From contig NC_134653.1 in assembly GCF_030463565.1 (NCBI RefSeq), positions 29,015,150 through 29,079,149 of the forward strand: a DNA stretch of 64,000 nucleotides. Direction: 5' to 3'. The notes under the pieces are model-generated. The model did no database searches and was not told the DNA's origin. It saw only the letters and a program-made list of their open reading frames with translations. The position numbers and the translations under genes are program-made. The DNA is from Pelecanus crispus (Eukaryota; Chordata; Aves; Pelecaniformes; Pelecanidae). This document shows, in pieces, positions 26,101 to 36,478 of the stretch (position 1 is the stretch's first letter; each line of letters begins with the position of its first letter).

Positions 26101-29100
26101 TTTTATGTAGTGCCCACATATTCTGTCAAGTCAATAAGATCAATTATTCCCTCAGTCACACCAAGGAACACAAGGTGCAATCTGAAAAAAGTCGGTGTAG
26201 TGGCAGCGTAAATAAAAAAAAAACCCTAAAAAAAAATCCAGGCTTTTGATTCATGCCAGGAACTACTTTAGTCTTGACTTATTACTAAGTAATCTAATCC
26301 ATGATATTATAGTGTTAGTCAATACTGCATGAAAATCAACATGTTCAGAAATGCAAATCTCATGAAATCTAATCATCACACTTGTCACAATATTCAATTC
26401 AACAATAAAAAGACTTACTTTGCAGAATTGCACCTAAAGGAAGAAGTGTCTGCCTTTTGCTCCAATCAAACTGGTAAACTGAAGTGAAGGAAAAAGGGTC
26501 CCCTTGTATAACTGTAAACTACCTGACTCAGCATCTTCCCCCTACATTACAGATATTTATTTAGCATTTACCTTGGAATTCTGGGTTGTTACGACACTCA
26601 AGTTTAAGAAGCAGGTGGTGTGTCAGAGGTCCCCTTGTGTAGATTAAAGAACACCACAGAGGAATTCAGGACATACCTTCATTGCACAGTGCAGTGTGGT
26701 AACATCTACGCTAATTTTAAATGGGTATCAGAAGCAACCTCATACCAGAGAGTTCTGCACAATGAGAAGGAGGTTTTGATGAACAGAGAGATTTTCATTA
26801 AAGCATTTCGCAAACCAAACTTGAGATCCTTCTTTTCACAGCAAACTCTATCTGAGAAGTTCTCATAGCAGACCAAGTGTCCATAGGAAGGATAAGGAGA
26901 GCTGTTTGTCTCATTCACGCTCCCACATCTGCCTTTCCAGATGATTTCAGTAACTGGTAACTCTGACTACAGTCCACGTTCCTTACATGTTTTAACATCG
27001 TGCTCTGCAGAGGCCAGTACTACTACAGCTTATTTCATAAGCAAATGAAATTGCTGTACCTCCTAATAAGCAATAGAATCAAGAGACGCCCTTTTTCCAG
27101 TAAATTCATGGCCATGTACGTGCCTGCCCTTTTTCATCACCAAGTAAAGTTGTTATTCTACCCCTCTGGAGACATGATTGCACAGCACAAACAAAGGCTC
27201 AGGACTGACTGAAAGCTTTACTCAGACATATCTGAGTGCTTGATGAGTTTCCATTCCTGAAGCAGCATCAACAGTTTCATCTTTTCATACGTGGAGGTAC
27301 ATGTCCAGCGCTCCTTAGGTCATTTCTGATGCTTCAAGAAGAGATGTCCGGATGCACTGAGGCAGAGCAACCAGTAGGTGACCTCCTAGACTCAAAAAGC
27401 CAGGCGAGATCCTTTGTCCGTTGGCGAAACACACCAAGTATGGGTAAAACATTCCAAAATACCTCCAGAAACATTAGTTCGAATTAAAGATGTCTCCCAT
27501 AGCCTTTCATTTTCATGCAGTCGAACTTTACTATCGCAGTTTGGAAGAGAAAGCCAACTGTCTTGGACAAAATGTTTTTATATTTATGAAAACCATGTTT
27601 TCATCATTTTCATCAATTATTCCACATTAAAGTAACAAACTATTGTAAATTGTCAACTCAATTAAAGACAAAAAAAGAAAAATCAGTGGAGATTTATGTT
27701 AAGAAAAAGTGCCATGCAGCTGTGGCTTTGCCTCTTGCTATTTAAAGTGTGGAAACACAATTTATCCAAGTAAACCAGCATTGAAGCAATCCAAATTAAC
27801 CAACAGACTAGCCATGACAACTTTAATTATAAAAATTATTTGTGAACAAAATTCCCTGTTAATGTTTGAAAAGTTAAGGTTTCCAATGTCTTAACGTGTA
27901 CTCTTTTAAATCTGTATGAAGGGGAAACACTCTGATTTGGGAACTCTTCGCTCTCTCTGTACACGTAATTGTCTACTGAAGGGGAAAGATAATAATGAAT
28001 CAGGCCTGTAAAACTGAAATATGTTCAGTTGCACTAAAAATACCCTTATTTAGATAACTTCAGCCTTTTCTTTTCGCAAACTATTGTCTAATATACAGTA
28101 CAAGTTTACATGAGAGTTGCAACACAGTACAGACATGAACGACGCATTCCTTCGGGGTCCTCACCAAGCATGCAGGCACAGCAGATCATGTTACCAAAGA
28201 AAGAAGAAAGAATGCTACAAAATAACCTTAGAAAATTGTTGCATTTGAACATCCCCTCTGCAAGGACAGATGGGAACAGAGTGAATTTGGAAGAAATTTG
28301 GAGCCGTATTTTCCAAGATTCTCAATATCCATTCATTCTGCAAGAAGTACCCTCAAATGCATCCATACAAACATCTTTCACTGTGCTCTTACCCCCCGAC
28401 ATTGCTCTATATCATTTCTACTCACTTCCAGTTACAACCCCACTAAATTCTACATTACTGTTATGTGTTCATTATGTCAGCACTTAGCAGTTTCTTCGCT
28501 CATAATAGTGGAGAAGCTTCCAATGTAAATAACATGTAAATAACATACCCTGCATATTTCTGGAAATCATATTTACATAAAACCTAAATATTGACACTTC
28601 TGTATTTAATTCAACATTGTTATTAGTGTTTCTGGAGTAAATATGCGGTACAAGTTGCTGTTCATGCAGCCCTACTTCAAGCAATACACTATCTAAAGTG
28701 AACAACATGGAAACAACACAAAATATATTTGAAGCACATGATTGAAGTGTATATCAGCTACTAATACTAATTGCAACGGATAAACCCTGCAATATGAAGT
28801 ACTCCTAAGATTAAAGCCAACAAACAGATTTCACCACTTCTGACTACCAAAAGCAAAAAATATTCTTAAAATGTGATGGGCTAAAATGAAGGAATTACTA
28901 CATTGACAACTGATTCATTCATGCGAAGGTGTGTGAGTTAATAGAGTTAAGCAACTATTTATTTCATCTTAGGTTATCTATAAAGACTCACCTAAGTTAC
29001 AAGATCTGACTGGCACTTTTAATTAATCACCTTAAAGCACTACATTTTCCACATTCAAGTACTAGCATATGATCTATTTAATTAGTATATAAAGGGCTTC

Positions 29101-32100
29101 AACTGTCCCTGACTATTTACATAAGAGTTATCATTAAAGTCAAGTGCTAACAAAGCAAATAAATGAGGCTACCAGAAAGGAAGCATAATAGACTTGTCCC
29201 TCTGTGAATACCAGCTGTTACCCTGCACCCTCAGAGCATTCGGCAAATCAAAAATGTATGAGGCAGGACACAGACGATTCTGACAATACCCCTCCCATTT
29301 TGGGTCATGCTGAACCTGTGTCGAGGCAGAACTGATTCCAACCTGACATTTCCTGATAACTTCCCTCTGCTTCTTTTCACACCGGGTCTCTTAGGACAGC
29401 TGGAGGTAGGCTTCTGCATACAAAATGCAGAACTAGGTGAAGGCACCCAAACAGAAGAATATAAGGAAATCATTTCAAAATTACAAAACAAGAAAGTTGC
29501 CAGGACTCTCAGGGGCTCTGAACTTCTAAAGGAATTTCAAAGCCTAGGGAATGATTAAGAAATAAGAGAAGGTATTTCCTTTCAAAAGCTGGCACTGCTC
29601 CAAAGAAGAGCTAGCTTCTGCCAATAGAAAGTAGTCATCGAGTTTTCCTAAGCACAGTTGTTTACCTCCCAGAGTATTTTCCAAGAAGAGGTTCCAGTTC
29701 TGAACCAGGATGTGCAAACAGAAACACTTACTGGAACAGGAGCTTTTAGGCATGTGGGATTTCAACAGTTGGCTGTTTTCCTTAGAGAGCTTGCTCAACA
29801 CGTTAAATACACAGAATCCAGAACAAAGGCTGTCAGTTCACTGGGACAGCACAACAGCAAGCTCAGTCCCTCTTGTATTGCCCAAGCACATTCTGCAACA
29901 TCACCCCCAATGATGCACTCGCTGCATCATCTCAACTAAGTGTAGCACCTTCACCTTTTTTCTTTCACTTGTGACTACCACCAACAATGTATTGCCTGCC
30001 ATGCGTCAATGTACAAAGGTGGGTAACAACACCTCTCAAGTAACATCACATCTGAAGACAGAACTCACAGTGCACAACTCTATCCTCTAGTTTAGCCAAG
30101 ACCTTAATCACATTTGGAAATTATGTTAAAACGTGGCATCTTCCAGAACCTCCAAATCCTGCATAATCTGCACAACTCGCTGGTCCACATTTTCCCACTG
30201 GCACTATAAAGCGAACTGTGCAGGGGAACAGTGTGCTTGGGACCAAGCTAGAAAGAAAATAGCCAAAGAGCTACTGAAGTAGGACTACAGGATGGAAATA
30301 GGCATTACAGTCAGATAAACCACAGCTAAGCACTAGAGATGCCAACAGCTAGACCTTTTAAAGGGAAAAGGAATCAATGCAGTGGAGTACAGTCAAGGAT
30401 AGAAGAATTGTGTGGGAAGGGGATGGGCTCAACATTAAGCAAGTTGGTTGGAAACAGAAGCCAGAACAACAAAGCAAAGCCCCAAAGTAAGGCACTGAAC
30501 AACCACAACCTCCCCTTGACCTGTGGGATTCCTTCACGTATCAGCTAGCTGGGGCGCCCACCAAACAGATTCCCTGACCTGAGCCTGCTTTCCTGGCCAG
30601 CTGATCCAATGCTGTTTGATTCCCAGGTGGAGTTTCTCAGGGACTGGCAGATGACAGAAATCCTCCCAAGGGCATCTAGTCACTATGTATAAAGATCTGT
30701 TTACATGACCAATGTTTGCAAAGCTTTCCAGTAATGTTTCATTTTTACAGAACTAGTAGCACAGGGTTGTGGGGAAGCAAGCCTTTCCATTTACTGTGCT
30801 GTGGATATCTTGTCTTCTTTTAAATTCCCATGAGTGGTGTGTTCCATTCCCTGAATGTGCAAGAGAAATATGGTTCTCAGTCTGACAGAACAAATCAAAT
30901 CAAGAGATCTTTATCTCAAAATACTGGAATGTCCTTGTAAACAGGTAGGCTTTCCCTTTAGAGTCAGCGCTCCCTGACAGCAGGAGGGGGAGATCAACTT
31001 TCAGATGATAAGGGGGATTAGCAGGCTGCCTCTACACTGAGACCTCTGCTGTTTGCTAAGCATGTCAGCTTTCTGGAAAAAGTAGTAAATTGGCAAAAAA
31101 TTGCAACTGCTACAAAATTATATAGGTTAGTTAATTCCTGGTCTTGCCTCAGACCAGAGAATTCTCGAGTTTCAGAGGAGTCTAACAAAATGAAGCAAAT
31201 GGGCATTACAATGCAAGTGAAATTCAGGGAAAAGAAGATACTATGTAGATGCAAGGAACATTCTGAGCTCTTTATATAGGTTGCTTGATCTTAAATTTAC
31301 TGTTACCACTCCAAAAAGAGATGATATATCATTAGACCTTGTTAAGAAAAATCTGCCATCTTGTATTTTGTTAACATTAAAAAAAGGGATCACACACACA
31401 AAATGTTAGAAGCCATGAAGCATGAGATGATTTTGCTGCCAAAAAATCTGTGATGCATAAAGGTTACTACAGGAGAGGGCAACAATGGAGGTTCATATTT
31501 TTTTAAAAATTAATCAGTTGCTATACATGCAACTACAACTGTTCCTTGGGAAGTGTGCTTCCCACCTGCCTTTTTTATGAGGTACTGCATGAAAGTTAGT
31601 GCTACTAAGCTACCACTAAACCTGGAACAGGGCACAACCTCTTTGAATATCAGCACTGCTACTAAACTGCCCAGAGGAGCTCCAAGGTGAGATTCAATGC
31701 CTGTGGGTGCTGGGAGCTCCAAAGGCAGTGAAGGGAGACCCTCTTTTCCTGAAAAAAAAAGGCCCTGAAAAGGCCCAACCTCTAGCCAACTTTCAGAATA
31801 TCTTTGTTCCAGAAAACTAACAGCATTGTCTGAGTTAACTCAGACTTCTCTTGTGAATCAGAAGCAAGGCTTCATTGACTACGGTGATGGGAGAACTAAT
31901 TCTATTGGGATGGGGAGACAGAGAAGCCTACTGTGAGGGCATGTGATCTCTGTCACAAGATACGTGCTCCTGAGTCAACTGATGCTGCCTGTAGTGGCTA
32001 GTGGTGTGCTGTGGGGAAAATACAGACAGAATTCCAGCATGAAGTTCTAAAGGCATTGGAAGAAGAGTTGTAACAGGAGGCACTCAAGGTACAAGTGTGA

Positions 32101-35100
32101 TGGCATCTCTCCCTCACCACAACAGCGGCTAGGTCAGAGGACTGAGCCATAAAGATGCTCAAAGTAAGACTCTCCAGCGTACACCTGTGGCCCAGTACAC
32201 AGATCTAAGATGGAACTGAGGCAGACCTACCTGCTCTTCCTTGTAATTCTGGGTAGTAACAGGTACCAGTAATGTATGTGGGTGGAAGATGAGGACAAGG
32301 AACTGGAATGCAAGGTATATGTTTGAAAGATGATTGCAGGAGAGTTAGGGTTTAAAGTTGGACTCACTGGCTCTTTTCCATGCTTTTCTGGTGGTATACT
32401 GAAAACAATCATAGAGGCCAATGAAGCAGAGTCTCAGTAATAAGTATTAATGGAGAAGGGATGATAGCTGAGCAAAAAATCACCTTTCTGCAGGACTTGC
32501 TTGCAGTAGTGTTAAGAGAAGGCAAAGCCAATGTCACTTCCTACAGCATGTGGATAGGTTAGCACCTCCATGCGGTAGGCAAAGGATACAGATTCTGCAT
32601 AATTCCTCATACTATAGGAGTATCACCTTTTTGCTGAAGAAAAGGTGTGTCATTGTTCCTACTAGGCTTGCCAGACTGCTGAAAAGTGCTATAGCCTTTA
32701 TTACCATGTTGCCTGTAAATTGTCCCCACCCACTACAAAAATCAAGAGCAACCCTTCCACTCAGAGCAAGAGGAGCAGCATGAACCCCATGAATGTTTCC
32801 AAAAAGCCTGAACTGTTAAGACGAGAAGGAAGTCTTGCCAGTACCCCAGACAACTGAATAATGTGGCTGAAGTGAAACTCTTCCCCTGCTCCAGCTGACG
32901 ATAAACTCAGCAACTAGGTTAGTAGAGTTTCTTATAGAAAGGTAATGGTTACTTTCCACCTTAAGACTGAAAGCACTAGAATTTTGAGAGGTGCATTCTT
33001 GAATCCCAAGGCATAATGATGAAATTTAAGAATAAGTAAAATGAATACAAAGTTCATTACAAACATTAAAGGTTTGGAATAACCTCATTTTAGGCTGCAG
33101 AACAGTTCCCTTTCTCATGTTATCACCTGTTGATACAGATTGGGAATACTCCAGCTGTTCACACAAGGTTGGGGCCCTGGGCCACTTCCCAAGCATTTTC
33201 AGACGCACATTGGGCAAACAAGCTCTTTCTCAGACTATGCTTGTTAGTTAAACTACATTTTCTCTACACCCTATTCTTCCATTTTCTTTCCCTCCTCTAT
33301 CCCCCCTTTCTTCATACGTAGATAACATTCAACTCATATTTCTTTCTCTGTATCTGATATTACACAAGGGCAAAGCCTCTCCACCTTTGTTAAACAAAAC
33401 TACTTCCTTTGGTGGGTTGGCCACTTGGAACATACAACGTAAAGCTCTGTTAGCAGGAACTAATGTTGTTTCTGGCAGGACAGCCAACAGTATCCTCATT
33501 GGCACATCCTTTAGACAGATGGTGGTGCTGAACTAGAAGGCAGGGTGAGAAGCATTCTTGAGTAACTAGAGCACTGTCATGTGGATCACAGGCTTGAATC
33601 CAATGACTGAAAAAAAGAAAAATACAAAACCTGGAATGTGTAAACAGTGAGTTTGGGAAAAAAGAAGAAGTGGAAATCAGAATTAAACTTGAAGTCTTTT
33701 AATTAAAGCTTTCTGAAAGGGTGTCTTGGTGCAAGACCAGCTTTACTGAACTTTTCTTTGCCACTCTTTTACCCAGTGACTTAACCATATATTTAATAAA
33801 AGACTTCATATATCGTAATGGTAGTAACATAGTATTTGTGAGCCTAAATGTATTCTCAGTAACTACATCACAGCTAGTTTTAGCAATGCTACTAAAATCA
33901 GTCAACAGGACTAGATTGCAGGGCGTCATGCCCTTCTTTTGCCAGCTGTTGCTGCCAACACTAGACATGTTAATGGAAGCCATTATTATATGCAGTAAGA
34001 CTGGATGCCACCAGTGCCAAGGGCAGCTTCTGGTTTTGTGCCTGCTCACATATCACTGTGAAGTGGCTCAGGTACCACTACTAGTACGTATGTCTTTGCA
34101 CTTCCAAAGTTTACTCATGATCACAACTGTTTGCTGCAAAAGGAAAAAGATGCTTTTGCTCTGGTTCCATATAAAATTAAATAGGAAAATTAAATCACAT
34201 ACAGACAGAAAGTTAGGATTTTGCTTCAGCCATAATGCTAAGAAATCTGGGTATCTATGTGATAAATCACATCATGGCTAGTTTCAGCAGTATAGCTATA
34301 AATACCACAAAGCAGCGCAAGCAGGGGCAGCATGCTCCACATTTTTGTTTGTTGTAAAAGAGGGCGACTTCCTTGAAATGAATGTCTGAAATCAGAAAAA
34401 GATATTAATACTGGACCTGCACTGTGTTAGAAAACAGTTAATTTTTTTAATTGGGAATTAGCATTATAGAAGAAACATGAGTCCAAACCCAGAAGAGCCA
34501 TACAAAGGAGAAGCAGAGAGTTTTCAATGACGGGTATCTGAAGGGCTTAGCAAAACCAGAACAAACAACTTTTCTGCACTCAGATTAAAAGGCTTATCGA
34601 AAAGTCGCCATATTTTTCACAAAGGTGTCAAAGTAGAAAGGTGAACTCTCAGCCTTAACTAAATGTCATGCTGCAGTGAGTAGGGAAAGAACAAACACAA
34701 GCTTATAAATGCAGAGTTTGTTCTTTGTATCATGAAAGCCTGGCAGAACTCCAGTACTGGAGTAATGCCAAACCAGCACGCCACTGCCTTTAAACTTTCA
34801 AAGCTCCTGTTTTTCCTTCACTGTTTAACATCTTAACTAATTTTGAATTCAACGTACGAATGGATTTCAGAAATAAACGTTAAGTAGCCGACGTTTCAAC
34901 ATTTCGTAACTACTCAGGTCGTGGGCAACTGCCACGAGGAAAATACGGAAAGCTTTGGGCACCGAGCTAAGGCTGACATTTCAAAACAAACCCAGTGCCC
35001 TAGGCGGTCGTGTATCACGGCTTGCACGGCGCTGAACAGCTGCATTCCCATGTGCACAGTATTTCAAGGCTTTCCACCTACAAAACTTTTACTTGCCTGG

Positions 35101-35591
35101 GCCCAAGGTATCTCAGATGTGACACAAACCCATCACGGTACAGTAGCGTCCTTTGTCACACCACACGGGAAGCGCACGTTTCACTTAGCACACAGTCCTG
35201 CTGCTTTGAGGAAACAGGCTGGATTCGAAGGACAACCCCCCGGGTATTTCTGCATGCCCTCTTGCAACTTCTGCTCATCAATCGCTAACCTCTCCTCTGC
35301 TTTTTTGTTCTTTTTGGCCCATTCTTAGCCCATTCTCATGGCATCTGTTACAGCTCCATTCTTGGCACTTGTGTTCCCATGAAAGTTCTGCCTTTCCCTC
35401 GGATTCCACCCGTGACTGCTTCGGGACAGACCGCCCCTGGGAAGGTGGCCGCAGAAAAGCTTTCACTGCATCGCCACCTCTCACCGTGCTTGGTCCCTCC
35501 TCGGGACACCCCTCGACTGGAGACTTCCCCTCGCCCCAGCACTGCCACCGCGCTGCAGCTGCACGGCGAGGCCCGGGCAGGCACAACCCCG
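20161..35591. other. Intergenic region between ZNRF3 and XBP1, no gene recognised
   Basis: About 15 kb of AT-leaning sequence between the divergent ZNRF3 and XBP1 promoters. I see no exon with recognisable protein similarity, no tRNA-like structure and no clear transposon copy. An A/C-rich low-complexity tract lies at about 25047-25110. The open frames at 28110-28487, 33721-34281 and 34921-35328 have no recognised similarity or gene context. Distal enhancers or an unspliced lncRNA could be here but cannot be shown from sequence alone. Confidence 0.6.
25047..25110. repeat. A/C-rich low-complexity tract
   Basis: About 65 bases of A and C only or nearly so, built from irregular AAACCC and AAAACC words. 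Similar tracts lie near 1245-1275, 2864-2890, 38020-38070 and 42121-42160, all with the A/C strand on plus. Confidence 0.75.
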
Positions 35592-35983
35592 GAACCGGGC
35601 CGGACCGGGCCGGGCCAAGCCGAGCCGAGCAGGCCGAGCCGAGCCGAGCCGAGCCAGGCCGGGCCGAGCCAGGCCGGGCCAAGCCAGGCCGGGCCAAGCC
35701 GGGCCAGGCCGAGCCGAGCCAGGCCGAGCCGAGCCAGGCCACGCCGAGCCGAGCCAGGCCGGGCCAAGCCAGGCCGGGCCGAGCCGGGCCAGGCCGAGCC
35801 GAGCCAGGCCACGCCGAGCCAGGCCACGCCGAGCCGAGCCAGGCCGGGCCAAGCCAGGCCGGGCCGAGCCAGGCCGGGCCGAGCCGAGCCAGGCCACGCC
35901 GAGCCGAGCCAGACCGGGCCAAGCCAGGCCAGGCCGAGCCGGGCCGGGCCGAGCCGAGCCAGGCCACGCCGAGCCGGGCCGAG
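35592..35983. repeat. GC-rich pentanucleotide satellite (RNGCC units) upstream of XBP1
   Basis: About 390 bp made almost wholly of five-base units GAGCC, GGGCC, AGGCC, AAGCC and ACGCC, with longer patches of identical unit order that indicate block duplications. It ends about 175 bp before the XBP1 ER-stress element and about 290 bp before the start codon. Three units equal 15 bases and no unit contains TA, so nearly every frame stays open. This explains the Ala/Arg/Gly/Pro repetitive open frames of over 200 codons on both strands, which are not genes. Confidence 0.95.
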
Positions 35984-36104
35984 GGGCCCGCGCTCCCAGG
36001 CGCCCCGCGAGCTCCGGTGGCCCCGCCCCTCCACCACGCACTGACATCCCCCAGCCCCAGCCCCAACCCCCTCGTCTGATGCAATTCATTTCCCCCCTTG
36101 CTTT

Positions 36105-36265
36105 CAGCCGCGGGCCAATCACGAGCTAGTCTGGGCGCATCGTCATGCCGTCCCGGCCAATGAGGAAGAGCCACGATCGTAGAAATCCGGGCGGGGCCGC
36201 GGGCCGCGCAGTCGGCCCTCAGTCGTGGCGCCGGGCAGCGCGTCGCCCCCCGCTCCGTCCCCGCC
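36105..36265 (+). promoter_or_regulatory. XBP1: XBP1 proximal promoter
   Basis: CpG-rich, TATA-less promoter between the pentamer satellite and the XBP1 start codon. It holds two CCAAT boxes on the plus strand, at 36115-36119 and 36157-36161. The first is preceded by CGCGGG, one base away from the ERSE-II pattern CGTGG-N-CCAAT. The second begins a perfect ERSE. Transcription probably starts a few tens of bases downstream of the ERSE, about 36200-36230; the exact base cannot be read from sequence. Confidence 0.75.
36157..36175 (+). promoter_or_regulatory. XBP1: ER stress response element (ERSE), CCAAT-N9-CCACG
   Basis: CCAAT at 36157-36161, exactly nine bases (GAGGAAGAG), then CCACG at 36171-36175. 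This is the textbook ERSE, bound by NF-Y at CCAAT and by ATF6 or XBP1 at CCACG. Its place about 95-113 bp before the ATG supports induction of XBP1 by ATF6 and feedback by XBP1s, as established in mammals. Confidence 0.93.
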
Positions 36266-36269
36266 GGCC

Positions 36270-36478
36270 ATGGCAGCGCTGCCCGGTGCCGCAGCCCCGC
36301 GGCTGCTCCTCATCCCCGGCAAAGCGGCCGAGCCCCCCGGCCCCGCGGCCGGCCGCCAGCTTTCCGTTGTCCTGCCGGCAGGAGCCGCCGCCAGCCCGCC
36401 GGGCCTGGAGCCCCCGCAGCCGGCCCGCAAGCGGCAGCGGCTCACGCATCTGAGCCCGGAGGAGAAGGCGCTGCGCAG
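36270..36478 (+). CDS. XBP1: XBP1 exon 1 coding part
   Basis: Residues 1-69 plus two bases. It holds the Ala/Pro-rich N terminus beginning MAALPGAAAP and the basic lead-in KRQRLTHLSPEEKALR. The donor is GCGCAG|GTGAGT. Confidence 0.97.

Noticed and set aside
28110-28487. 125-codon open frame in the ZNRF3-XBP1 interval
   Set aside because: It looks protein-like in composition but matches nothing I recognise and has no splice or promoter context; not enough to call a gene.
35278-36174. Long repetitive open frames (213-298 codons) on both strands upstream of XBP1
   Set aside because: They are translations of the pentamer array. A 15-base period with no TA keeps frames open; there is no start context or homology.
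36225-36269. In-frame N-terminal extension of XBP1
   Set aside because: The first codon is GTG, the segment lies at or next to the transcription start, and the 261- and 376-residue lengths match the known proteins exactly from ATG 36270.
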